A stretch of 64,000 bases of DNA from Syngnathus acus. Taxonomy: Eukaryota; Chordata; Actinopteri; Syngnathiformes; Syngnathidae. How positions within the stretch are numbered: the first letter of the stretch is position 1; each line of letters starts with the position of its first letter. Location of the stretch: NCBI RefSeq assembly GCF_901709675.1, contig NC_051087.1, positions 14,690,067 through 14,754,066 of the forward strand. Reading direction: 5' to 3'. Positions 41,048 to 51,414 of this stretch are shown piece after piece. The position numbers and the translations under genes were made by a program. Under the pieces are notes generated by a model. It was given only the letters and a program-made list of their open reading frames with translations, did no database searches and was not told the origin of the DNA.

Positions 41048-42260
41048 GGGCTGGAGTTGAAGAGCGGGTCTGGAGCAGGGACTTGCGACAGGTGGTAGGG
41101 GGCAAGCAAACCGCTCCCAAACGGATACCTGCTAGGCGGGTGCTCTTAGCTCTCTTCTGGCAAGAGGCCACCCAGTGGCCCTCACCCCCGCAGTACAGGC
41201 AAAGCCTATCTCTGAGGCGTCTACTACACTCCTTTGCCGAGAGAGAGGTGTGTCCTGTCTCCATCGGTTCCGGCCAGCCGGGCTGGGTGGGAGGAGTAGT
41301 AAAGGTGCGCTGGCTTACGTGGACAGGGTCCCTGGCGGACGACAGGTCAGGTGGGAAAACAGGTGCTCTCCCTGACATCCAAGGTGTCGGGCTGGTGTCA
41401 CGACGACGGGGGGGCGGAGTCACCTTCCTCTTCTCGCGTCGCCTTGACTGGATCCGCCGATCCACACGTGCAGCCAGGTCCATGGCCCCTTCAAGGGTCT
41501 GAGGGCGCTCGTAGGACACCATCTCGTCCTTGATATACTCCGCGAGTCCATGGAGGAAGGTGCCGACGAGAGCCGGGGTGTTCCAGTCGCTACGACGCGC
41601 CACCGTCTGGAACTGGATGGCGTACTGGGCGACGGATCTGCTGCCTTGGTGCAGCGTGATGAGTTCCTTGGAGGCGTCTTCCGAGGCGGAGCCCAAGTCA
41701 AACACGCGCAGGATCTCAGCTGCGAAGGCGTCGAACGACGAACAGGCGGGTCCCTGCCGCTCCTATTCTGCCGTTCCCCACAGCCATGCCTCGCCCGTAA
41801 GGTGAGTAAGTACAAAACCCACCTTGGCTGGTTCCGTGGCGAACGTGACGGGCTGGAGGTTAAACAAGACGCGGCAGTTTGTCAAAAAGGCCCGGACGTA
41901 CTTGGGATCACCGTCGAACCTCGCGAGGTTGCTGAGTCTGGGCTCCGGGACGTCCACGAGCTGCCTGGGCGCCGGGGCAGGACGGGGCGTGGACACAACG
42001 GTGGGCTGATCGGTGGGGCTGAGTGGAACGGTCGTGGAGAGGGCTCGTGCAGATTGGGTCGCAGCAGCCAGAGGAGCCAAGTCTTTAAGGGCCTTGAGAG
42101 CTTCTACCAGTTCTTGGTGGAGCTGATGGTGCTGCAGGAGCTGCTGTTGCTGCTGCTGGACGATCCTCGTCAATGTCGCCATCTCTTCTGTGATCTTGCT
42201 AAGGTCCCACTCCGTGTGGGTCAGGCGGTCCAGGGCTGAGGGACCGTGCGCTGGTTGCAT
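41020..42260 (-). pseudogene. Gag of sushi-like Gypsy element II
   Basis: Starts MQPAHGPSALDRL at 42260. A glutamine-rich coiled segment (IVQQQQQQLLQHHQ) is followed by VDVPEPRLSNLARFDG and the capsid-like region LTNCRVLFNLQPVTF. A frameshift near 41760 leads to FDLGSASEDASKELI, GSRSVAQYAIQFQTVARR, VSYERPQTLEGAMDLAARV and the zinc knuckle LCLYCGGEGHWVASC (CX2CX4HX4C). This layout matches the sushi-ichi-type gag from which mammalian PEG10/RTL1 derive. The gag would form particles and bind RNA; here it is broken by one frameshift and the LINE. Confidence 0.82.
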
Positions 42261-42277
42261 ATTTGGTCAGTTCGTTC

Positions 42278-42505
42278 TGTCACGGAACAGAGACAGGGCG
42301 ACCAAGTGCAACACGATCCTTTATTGAAAAAGGGGGAAAGGGGAAGTGGAACGCTGGGCTTGCGGTCTGGCGTGGCTGAGCAGCAGAGCACAGCGCGGAG
42401 TCGTAGTCGGAGGCAGGCAGGTTGTCTAGACAGGCGGCGATCAGAAGCATGGTCAAAGGACGAGCAAGTAGTCGGGGCAGGCGGCGATCAAGGCGTGGTC
42501 GGTCA
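42278..42505 (-). repeat. Truncated LTR of Gypsy element II, fused to pol of element I
   Basis: Plus-strand start TGTCACGGAACAGAG next to GCGACCAAGTGCAACACG and ATCCTTTATTGA (reverse of the polyadenylation region). It includes two units of the 47-bp repeat seen three times in the solo LTR at 57574 (GGCGGCGATCA ... GACGAGCAAGTAGTC). U3 is missing: at about 42505 the sequence becomes integrase C-terminal coding of element I. Confidence 0.82.
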
Positions 42506-45500
42506 GTTTACGGCTAATCACCTTCTGTATCGGGAACGGTCCACCGAAGCGGGGCGCCAGCTTGCAGCATCCCGCGTCGAGAGCCACACACGCTGCCCCA
42601 CTCTATACTCCGGAGCCGGCATCCGGCGCTTGTTCGCCTGGCGGGCGTAGCCTGAAACTGAGCGGAGGAGAGTGATCCGGGCTCTCGCCCAGGCTCGATG
42701 ACAACGGCGGACACAAGCCAGGGCCGACGGGCACGCCGCACCACGCTCCTGGTGGGCGAACAAGGGTGGCTAGTACCCGAAAACACAATGGAAAGGCGAA
42801 AGCCCCGTGGCCGAGCTGGGGAGGGAATTGTGGGCATACTCTACCCAGGGAAGCTGTTGGACCCACCTGCGCTGGTCCCCAGCGGCCATGCATCGGAAGG
42901 ACCAAGTTCCTGATTCAGGTGCTCCGCTTGCCCATTAGACTGAGGGTGAAACCCAGAGGAGAGGCTGGCCGTGGCGCCGAGGAGTCGACGGAACTCCGCC
43001 CAGAAGGTGGAAGCGAATTGTGGGCCGCAGTCTGACACGATGTCTTGTGAGAGACCGTGGTGACGAAAAACCTCCCACACCATGATGGATGCAGTCTGCT
43101 TCGCAGACGGGAGCTTAGGCAGAGGAATAAAATGTGCCATCATGCTAAAACAGTCCACTACCGTGAGGACCACCGTGTTCCCTTCCGAAGGGAGGAGGCC
43201 CGTGACAAAGTCGATCGACAGGTGAGACTAGGGACGCCGAGGAACGGGCAAAGGCTGGAGCGGCCCGGCCGGAGGACGAGTAGACGTCTTACAGCGGTTA
43301 CAAATGGAGCAGGCTCTGACGTAATCGCTGGTGTCCACTTGCCAGGTGGGCCACCAGAAACGTTGAGCCACCACGTGCCCTCGTGCGGGCAGCCCCGGGA
43401 TGACAGGCAAGACGTGAGTCGTGCGCCCACTGCAGGACGGATGACTGCAGGCCTTCTGGGACGAACAGGCGACCCTCCGGGCAGTTGCCGGGACCGGGTT
43501 GATCGCGCGAGGCAGCTTCCACTTGGCGCTCAATCTCCCATGAAAGAGCCGCCACCTGAACCGAGCTCAGGAGGATAATGGAAGGCGGACCCTGCTCCTC
43601 CTCCCCACCAGGGAACAAACGTGACAGGGCATCCGTTTTTGCGTTGCGGGAACCCGGTCTGTAGGAGAGAGAAAACTCAAACCGGTCAAAGAAAAGAGCC
43701 CACCGTGCTTGTCTCGCGTTCAGTCTCTTGGCCAATCTCAAGTATTCCAAGTTGCGGTGGTCGGTCCACACAATGAACGGAGTGATGGCGCCCTCCAGCC
43801 AATGCCGCCACTCCTCCAGGGCCAGCTTGACCGCGAGGAGCTCCCGATATCCGATGTCATAATTCCGTTCTAAGGCTGACAAGCGGCGAGAAAAGAAGGC
43901 GCACGGGTGGAGATGATCGTCCTGGCTGCTACGCTGGGACAGTACCGCCCCGACACGTTTGAGGCGTCCACCTCGACCACAAATTGTCTGTCAGGCTCGG
44001 GAACTCGGAGGACGGGAGCGGATGTAAATCTCCTCTTAAGCTCTTGAAATGCCTGTTCTGCCCGTTCTGTCCATTTGTACGGGGAGGCGGGGCTGGTAAG
44101 GGCGGTGAGAGGCGCGGCCACCGTGCTGTATCCACGAATAAAGCGGCGATAAAAGTTCGCAAATCCTAAGAACTGTTGCAGCCGCTTGCGTGTCTCGGGA
44201 ACAGGCCATGACGTGACCGCTTGCACCTTCTCGGGGTCCATTTCGATGGATCCCTCATGCACCACGTAGCCGAGGAATTTGACAGAGGGGGCGTGGAACT
44301 CGCACTTCTCTGCCTTCACGTAGAGAGAATTCTCCAGGAGGCGGCGCAGCACCGCATGGACATGTTCAGGGAGCAAGCGGGAGAAGATGAGGTGTCGTCC
44401 GGATAAACGAACACAAATTTGTCCAGCATGTCTCTTAGAACGTCATTTATTAAGGACTGGAAAACTGCCGGGGCATTGGTGAGTCCGAATGGAACCACCA
44501 AGTACTCGTATTGTCCGCTCGGGGTGAAAGCCGTCTTCCACTCGTCTCCTTCCCGGATGCGGATCAGGTGGTAGGCGTTACGAAGATCCAGCTTCGTGAA
44601 GATGGTGGCACCTTGAAGGCTCTCAAAGGCAGAAGAAAGAAGAGGCAGAGGGTAGCGGTTCTTTATAGTGATTTCATTTATTCCCCGGTAGTCAATGCAT
44701 GGGCGGAGCGTGCCATCCTTTTTTTTCATGAAGAAGAAACCCGCTCCGGCAGGCAAAGAGGATGGCCGAATGATGCCGGCCGCCAGGGACTCCCGGATGT
44801 ACTCCTCCATGGACCTGCGCTCAGGAGCGGACAGGGAGTAGACGCGGCCCTTGGGAGGGGAGGTGCCGGGCAACAGGTCGATGGTCCAATCGTAGGACCA
44901 GTGTGGAGGAAGAGAAGTGGCCCTGGCTTTACTAAAAACCTCCTTGAGTTCATGATACAGCGCTGGGACAGTGGAGATGTCAGGATTGTACCTGGGCGGG
45001 GCTCTCCCGAGTGGGCTGGTGGCTGCCTTCAGGCACACGCAATGGCAGCGTTCACTCCACTGCCGAACAACCCCCACCTCCCAGTCCAGCACCGGGTTGT
45101 GCTGCCGCAGCCAAGGATGCCCCAGAATCAGCCGCTGCCCTAGGAGGGACAGAAGAAAAAACTTAATGGTTTCGTGGTGATTGCCAGAGAGCAGTAACTT
45201 AACTGGTTCCGTCACGAAGGCCACCTCGCCGATCAGTCGGCCATCAATGGCACGTGCGGGGATGGAGGGGCTCAGAGGCAGGAAGTTGATTCCCCACTGA
45301 CGAGCCAGACCATGATGTTCCCCTCCGCCCCGGAATCCACCAAGGCTGCCACGTTCTGGTCACCCGCTGCAAGCTGGACACGAGCCTGCAGCGTGAGTGT
45401 GCTGGGACTGGGAGAGCCGGTGCTGGTCGAGCTCACGCTGATCACCCGACGCCGCATGAGCTCTGGCCTTTTAACGGGCACCTCGCTGCCGGATGACCCC

Positions 45501-45637
45501 CTCCCCACAGTACAAACACAAGCCTTGTGAGCGGCGTCGACGGTGCTCCTCTGAGGGGACTCGAGCTCCTCCCAGCTCCATGGGTTCGGCTGGTGGTGTG
45601 GTTGGCGGGTCCCAAGCAGACGGAGGAGGGTGACCAC
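42506..45637 (-). pseudogene. Protease-RT-RNaseH-integrase of sushi-like Gypsy element I
   Basis: Minus strand, in order. Protease [14 protein letters not shown] (about 45300); RT from 45224 with [45 protein letters not shown] and the catalytic box, which reads VYPDD rather than YLDD; a frameshift follows. Thumb [17 protein letters not shown] (44376 frame) and RNase H ([32 protein letters not shown]) to 43298. Integrase zinc domain (DSRLACHPG ... CSICNRC), catalytic core [32 protein letters not shown] and [10 protein letters not shown], then the GPY/F-type APRFGGPFPI module ending at the LTR II junction. At least five frame breaks; the usual end after the GPY/F module is missing. Confidence 0.88.
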
Positions 45638-46391
45638 GCGGATTCCGCTCCCGATCGCGCCGCCGAGACCGGATCTGTCGATCTACTCGGGCCGCTAAGT
45701 CCATCGTGCCGTCCAGGGTCCGAGGGCGATCATAGGACACTAATTCGTCCTTCGTATATTCAGCGAGCCCGTTGAGGAAGGGTTAGGGTGCCGCCGTGTT
45801 CCATCCGCTGCTGCCAGCCAACATCTGGAACTTGAGCGCGTACTCCGCCATCGGCTACCTTGCCAGTTCCTCGGCGGCGTCTTCGGTGGCGGAGCCTAGG
45901 TCGAATAGGCGGAGCAATTCCTCCGCGAAGGCGTCGAACGAATCACAAGCCGGAGACATTCTTTCGTATTTGGCCAGTCTCCACAGCCGCGCCTCACCCG
46001 TGAGGTGGGTCAGGACAAACCCCACCCTGGCAGGTTCTGTCGCAAATCTGACGGGCTGGAGACTGAACATTATGCAGCAGTTGGTCACGAATGCCCTTAC
46101 GTGCTTGGGATCTCCGTTAAACTTCTCAATATTGCCCAGGCGAGGCTCCGGGACATCCACGAGCCTCCTGGCCTCGGCAGACGGGCAGCGCGTGGGTGAC
46201 GCAACGGCCAGGGATGCATTTACCGACAGTCCCTGGAGGGCTTAGGCCATCTCCTGCTGCTGTAGCTGCAGCTGTTGCTGTTGTTGATGACCCATCTCGA
46301 TCAGTGTCCGGATGTCGGCTGACAGGCTGCTGATGGCGGTCTTGGCTCGCTCGAGTCGGCTCAATGCTGTCTCGTCATTCGCTGGCTGCAT
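45470..46391 (-). pseudogene. Gag of sushi-like Gypsy element I
   Basis: ATG at 46391 (MQPANDETALSRLERAKTAI), 18 bp after the LTR. A glutamine-rich stretch leads to an in-frame TAA at about 46242-46244 (CAG in the related gag at 62704). The same frame continues with VDVPEPRLGNIEKFNG and LQPVRFATEPARVGF to 45855. A further frame holds YDRPRTLDGTMDLAARV and the knuckle LCLYCGEG, damaged just after its second cysteine (VIRQRGA instead of the GH...C pattern), so nucleic-acid binding is probably lost. Confidence 0.82.
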
Positions 46392-46410
46392 AGCAATGGT
46401 CAGCCTGTAC

Positions 46411-46768
46411 TGTAAGGGAGCAGACAGTACAGCCAAGTGCGGAGCAACAGAGACTATATTGTGGGGAAAGAGGGGAACAGTGAGCGCTGGAGCAGCGATC
46501 AGGCTGGGGGGGCGGACAGGTGGACTTCTGGGAAGGGAACTGACAGCAAGGACTGGCGGACTATACAGGCAATTCTGCGGGAGTACCAAAACGGTCAAGT
46601 GAGTCAGGCTTACAGGAACGGGTGAGCGAAGCGGCATCACGGGACAGGCTGACGCGGGTTTGCGCTGGCTGTGCTGATATAGCGCACTCAATGAGCCCAC
46701 GACAGGTGGTGCCGATTCCGCTGACAGGAGGGGCGCGGTCATGTCACAGGTGGCGCCAGCACGTGACA
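46411..46768 (-). repeat. 5' LTR of Gypsy element I
   Basis: On the minus strand it runs from TGTCACGTGCTGGCG at 46768 to CTCCCTTACA at 46411. TATA-like GCTATATCAG and ATAATAG/AATATAG-type 3' signals are present. It resembles the LTR at 62287-62684 (both end CTTACA, then GTACARGCTGACC leader), so elements I and III are one family, different from element II. An inverted repeat TGTACTGT/ACAGTACA straddles the LTR end (46406-46431). Confidence 0.82.
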
Positions 46769-47088
46769 CCAAGAGGATTGATGACTTCGACAGCGGGAGA
46801 CTCAGGACCATCATGAACATCAGCTGGCACCTCCATGTCACCAACTCAGACCTCAGAAAACGTATCCTTCAGATCTCTACATCTCGACTGGCGCATCCGT
46901 TGGGTTGGAAATCTCCAAATTCCCCTGGAACACCCTACTCTTTTCATTCAATACAGCTGCACCTGGATGGAAAGGGCTTCATGGAAAACCCTACACCAGA
47001 TGGCTCAATGTCATTAAGAAGGATCTCCAGCACCAGGAGGACGCAGGGGACCTAGCCCAAGACCATGGTCATTGGTGGGCCCTGTGAA
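46769..47088 (+). pseudogene. RTE/jockey-type LINE RT C-terminal relic
   Basis: Starts right at the edge of the LTR. The plus-strand peptide reads RIDDFDSGRLRTIMNISWH then HVTNSDLRKRI; a second frame has DWRIRWVGNLQ; a third has GKPYTRWLNVIKKDL and LAQDHGHWWAL before the stop at 47085-47087. This order (RRI-GISW, HVTN, RRLRWLGH, W--DL, AQDR-RW) is the C-terminal region of many RTE/Nimb-type endonuclease-RT proteins. Two frameshifts. The upstream portion is missing, probably lost at the LTR junction. Confidence 0.7.
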
Positions 47089-48592
47089 GCTGACCAGCTT
47101 TATGCACTGTGACAACCCCGTCAAGGGAGACCCGGCCCTCGGATCGCAAGAGCAATATACGTATCTATTAAAGGTCGGGAAGGGATAAGATACAAATCCT
47201 ACGAGACGATATGTCTCATGAGATTGAGTCAATAAGAACAAGATGAGACGAGATTTTGGCGAAATTTCTAATATAAAATAATGTCAAATATAAAATTTGC
47301 TGTTTTCAAAATGTTTGTCTTTTTATCGAGAGTCAGTTTTGTTACAGGCTCATATTTCCATAACAGTTGAAGCTGAAATCTTTCGTCTTACTGAATAGTT
47401 GAACAAAATAAAACTAAAAAATTTTAAAGTGTCGACATTAAACAATTAAAGTAAGTATTAATTCAAATTCTGGGCACCATGTCAAGCCAGCTATGGACTT
47501 CTGAATCATACTCTTTAATGGCACAATCAAGTGGGGCATATTTTTGTTGTTGCATAGAGCAGTGGTAGCAGTGTTGAGTCGACCCAGGATTTTCACTACT
47601 ATCTTCTAAAGGAGCAAAGGCAATGCAATCCAAAGTGTGAAGTTTTTGTTGTAATTATGGGCTGCACATACAGGAGCCTGCTGCTCCAGACAGCGGGTCA
47701 TGTCCAAAGAGCCGTTCCAGTCCGAGACAATATCCACAATTACGTAGTTTGTGCGTTTAGACGTCGAAACAACTGTGACTGTTGAGCTCCGATGAAAAAA
47801 GACAGCTATGCGCATGATACATACAAGCAATTGTGAAACACAGCCAAAATTGGAACTGAATGGAATGCGGAGTGCACTCTTCGAAGGACAAAAGCCGAAT
47901 GAACCGACGAGGAATGGAAGACGATATTACAAGACGCATATGTCCAGGATACAAACTGGTGGAGGAAGGTTGTGTAACACAAGGGAAAAGGACGACCATC
48001 ACAGATGGACAAAAAAAATAAAAATACTAGACAGACATCGATACTGAGGCCCTGTCCATGCGAAAATGTGTTTCAGTGTATCAGTTGTTACCATTTTGTC
48101 ATTCCCTCCAGACGGAGACGGCGCTTGGGAATCTGAAAATGATCACTTTTATAATCACTTGCATTTAGGTGTGTACGGCACATACACATCCTTGCCTGGC
48201 ATGATACCCCACCCTCAAGAAAAACAAAAACGTGGTTGCAGTTTTATGACGCATACTATCCCAGTTTTTCATTTATTCATTCATCCCAGTTCTCGTGTGA
48301 CTGTGTGTGAACTGCCATCTTTCTCAAAATGAGAAAAAGACAAAAACATTGACAACAAAACAAATAAATAAAACTAAACGTCTAAGCTTCTATCTATCAT
48401 CATGAATTACACTGCTTTGAAACAGTACTTCGAGGCTTGTATTGTTCTGCTTATATAGCGTGACCAAGTGTCAAACGTGACAGCATGGTTCGACTTGTGT
48501 AATAACCACCAAACTATTGACTATGTTTCGAGGGTTTGTAATGATGACCTGTGAAAAGCAACATTTAAAACTTTTGATCATTTTGAACTCAT
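47089..48592. other. 1.5-kb unassigned sequence
   Basis: AT-rich with no domain-bearing frame. GAGGCCCTGTCCATGCG near 48046 resembles a hAT-type terminal sequence, but I could not find its partner, so no element is called. Confidence 0.3.
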
Positions 48593-48598
48593 AACTTC

Positions 48599-49265
48599 CT
48601 GCAGAAACTCAGGCGAGCAAGTGCTCCTCCGGCCGTCATGACTACATTCTACCGTGGCACCATTGAGATCGTCCTCTCCAGTTGTATCGCTGTTTGGGGT
48701 GGTAGCTGCACTGAATACAACATGAAGGCCCTGCAGCGTATAGTGAACACGGCTGGTAAGATTATTGGTGCTTCACTCCCCTCCCTGAAGGACATTTACA
48801 CCTCCCATCTCACCCGCAAGGCGACCACGATTGTGTGTGATGTGAGTCACCCCGCTCACTCTTTGTTTGATCTTCTGCCCTCTGGGAAGAGGTACGGGAG
48901 CCTGCGCTCCCGCACCACCAGACTCACCAACAGCTTCATACTCCAGGCTGTTAGGATCCTGAACTCTCTCCCCCCTTCTGCGTAGCGTCCTGTACCTTTG
49001 CGCTCTATTCTCACTGTCTGCTGTATGCACACTTGCTCCATTTTTGCTCCTCTTATTTATTATGTTATTTGTTTATTTATTATTTATTCATCACTCTTAT
49101 TTATTCATTGTTTGTGCCTTCTTGTTTTTACTTTTTGTGTTGTTTACTTGTATGTATATTGTGTACTGTCTTGTCACCGTGGGATAGTGGGAACGTAATT
49201 TCGATTTCTGTGTCTTGGCATGTGAAGAAATTGACAATAAAGCATACTTTGACTTTTTTACTTTG
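48599..49265 (+). mobile_element. 5'-truncated LINE 3' end
   Basis: Plus strand, flanked by AACTTC (48593-48598 and 49266-49271), a probable target duplication. It comprises the final ~125 codons of RT and a 3' UTR with CTGTCTTGTCACCG and GACAATAAAGCATAC, ending in ACTTTGACT-type repeats. Related to, but distinct from, the family at 24772 and 33720. Confidence 0.85.
48602..48985 (+). CDS. LINE RT C-terminal fragment
   Basis: The open frame from the truncation point reads LRRASAPPAVMTTFYRG, then ESCIAVWGGS-like VLSSCIAVWGGSCTEY, ALQRIVNTAGKIIGASLPSL, HPAHSLFDLLPSGKRYG and ends SLPPSA at 48985. This is the C-terminal connection region after the thumb, without the polymerase site. No stop or frameshift is seen within the retained part. 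Confidence 0.85.
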   Translation, partial: QKLRRASAPPAVMTTFYRGTIEIVLSSCIAVWGGSCTEYNMKALQRIVNTAGKIIGASLPSLKDIYTSHLTRKATTIVCDVSHPAHSLFDLLPSGKRYGSLRSRTTRLTNSFILQAVRILNSLPPSA

Positions 49266-49271
49266 AACTTC

Positions 49272-51066
49272 AAATAAGGTTTGTGGGAAATGGTTTGCAA
49301 ATTTACATTAAGACGTTAACCTCCTCGGTTGATTTAAAACTGTTTGATTATTATACTATTTTTTATCACCGTTACCACGGACTAGTAGCTTTGAGTGAGA
49401 ACATTGTCAAACCCTCCCAAAAGCCTAAATTGTAGTTCACAATTTTAAGAGAAACCTTAGCAGATCAAAATGCTATTACAATGATCTGTGCTGCACTGTG
49501 CAGAGGTTTGAAAGAAGTGCATAGCAATACAAATGACCTAATGATTACCTCACCAGGTGCTGACATTTCAGGATATTTTATTGTACACAAAGAGGTGAGT
49601 GAATAAGGTTAATGGACAGGTTGGCTTCCAAAACTATAACATGTTCTTGTTTTTTCCTTTTTCATTTGGATTCATTTGCCGGCTTGCGTCCTATCTCGCT
49701 CAAGTAATATTTTTCACTGTCCACTATAAGTTATACTGATTTTTAGGCTTTATATCTGTGAGTCTTGTCTTACTGGCAACTCTTCTTAACATACAGTACA
49801 TAAATACAGTACATATATTTCTCCAGCTTTTTGAGTTCCTTATTGTGAATGTTGCAATCATACGAGATTGCTACATCTGCCATGACTGCTTGACTCTTGT
49901 GACGTTTATCCACCATCAGACTGGTTGTCTGTCACCAGTCTGTCAGTCAGCCTGGATCTGGAAGTCCCACAGGATGAAGATGTCTGTCTTGCTTCTGAGA
50001 TCACTAATCCATTTTTGGTCCAGGTAGTATTCCGGTACAATATTGTTGTTCCCTGGTTATGCTTCCACTGTGAGAAAAACCTTTAATAACGTCACAAAAT
50101 CAAATCACTGTCCCACAAAAACTCCTTTTCGAAGATGTAATGCAATAAATAAAACACTGAGCCAATTTACCCCGTGCATTAAATGGATGTTAATGAAATG
50201 GCGGCTTACCTCCATCAGTACACCTCCATGCGTTCCCTCGCTCAAGCGTGTCCGATGAAATATATAAGGCAGTTCTTTTGTTCAGACAAATGAAATCGTC
50301 ATTTGTCTCATATAATATACAGAGACATTAAGAAACTTATCCAAAAAAAGTGCCAGATGAAGGTGCGCCCTGAGCCGATTCCTCGGCTAAGGCACTGACA
50401 ACCCCTTCTGGAGCTCCACTCTTTGCAACTTTTTCTGCCTTCACTTCTGTGCGCTCTCTTACACGAGCTTGTCCGACTTGGGCACCATACAGCTTAGGCG
50501 AATGAGGAAACAAAAGTAGTTTTACCACACTTCGCGGACTACACAACACTATGCCACACGGCAAGATGTCTCAAACACAAGTTGTGTTCAAGAGTATCAG
50601 TGTTTGTCATTGTTCATTTGTCCTTGTTTCGCCGTTTTAAATTGGTTACATTTAGGTCAAATTTACAGACAAGGTGGAGACGGACCATGAGTATTAATTT
50701 GTGGGAAGAAAATATTTTTATCCGTCGGACAGCAAGGCAGTCTCTTCACCCTAATAGCCACCATGATATTAGACAACTTATTTTTGCAACATCATCAAAA
50801 ACAAACCTCACACACAACTCACTCACGCCTGGCAACAACAGAATTCACACACACAGGCACGCCCTTTTGATAAAATGTATAAGAGTGGGTCCAGGGATAG
50901 GCGTCCTTTCTCACTCTGCTTCACTACCTTCGCGATTAGGGACAGGCGTGACTCGAAATTGGTTTGCTGTATGCTATAATAGACTATTTGTTAGGGAAAT
51001 ATACTTTGTTGTGTTGCTGATGCGATAGACGTCACTCCTGAGCCCATGAATGAGTACCTCGGACTT
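49272..51066. other. Unassigned region with one protein-like frame
   Basis: No repeat boundaries are visible over about 1.8 kb. A minus-strand frame at 50337-50564 is listed separately. The rest is AT-rich and may be unique host sequence. Confidence 0.3.
50337..50564 (-). CDS. Hypothetical 75-codon frame, unknown
   Basis: The encoded peptide contains FPHSPKLYGAQVGQARVRE, RTEVKAEKVAKSGAPEG and VVSALAEESAQ. The Lys/Glu/Ala-rich helical composition is unlike chance translation of the surrounding AT-rich DNA, and the local GC content is higher. On the minus strand a pyrimidine-rich CTTTTGTTTCCTCATTCGC followed by CTAAG could be a weak acceptor. I recognise no family. It may be an exon of a host gene, a processed remnant or chance. 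Confidence 0.3.
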   Translation of the reverse strand: MPCGIVLCSPRSVVKLLLFPHSPKLYGAQVGQARVRERTEVKAEKVAKSGAPEGVVSALAEESAQGAPSSGTFFG

Positions 51067-51069
51067 CAT

Positions 51070-51412
51070 TAGTCAATTGCGCACTGGTTAGCATAATGCC
51101 TCACAGTGCAGACGTTGTGGGTTCGATTACTTTCTCTGTGGAGTTTACATTTTCCCCCCGTGCATGCGTGGGTTTCCTCTGGGTACTTTCCTCCCACATT
51201 CCAAAAACATGCATGATATGCCAATTGAGCACTCCAAATTGCCCGTAGGTGTGAATGTGAGTGCGGATGGCTCTATGTCTATGTGTGCCTTGCAATTGGC
51301 TGGCAACCAGTTCAGGGTGTCCCCGACCTATTGCCTGAAGTCAGCTGGGATAGGCTCCAGCATGCCCGCCACCCTCGTGAGGAGAAGCGGTTCCGAAAAT
51401 GGATGGATGGAC
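51070..51412 (+). mobile_element. SINE copy, diverged
   Basis: Head TTGCGCACTGGTTAGCATAATG; B box GGTTCGATTAC; middle TGGGTTTCCTCTGGGTAC and AAACATGCATGATATGCC; 3' domain TGGGATAGGCTCCAGC; tail ATGGATGGATGG. Several block deletions. No exact duplication found. Confidence 0.9.
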
Positions 51413-51414
51413 AA

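Larger units (their letters stand above)
39050..42505 (-). mobile_element. Sushi-like Gypsy element II: partial LTR and gag, LINE-interrupted
   Basis: Minus strand. LTR remnant 42278-42505 (ends in TGACA next to the leader), an 18-bp leader containing CTGACC, and gag starting at 42260. A LINE (about 39170-41020) interrupts gag; a Gln/Pro-rich frame (QQPLARSRRQPQPVAQ) at 39050-39168 is the likely continuation. No protease, RT or integrase of this element remains. The upstream end of its LTR is joined directly to the pol gene of element I. Confidence 0.75.

Noticed and set aside
46242-46844. 200-codon minus ORF as a protein
   Set aside because: Two thirds is LTR translated through; only the part from 46391 down is gag.
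48040-48062. Possible hAT terminus AGGCCCTGTCCATGCG
   Set aside because: No matching right end or 8-bp duplication could be found.
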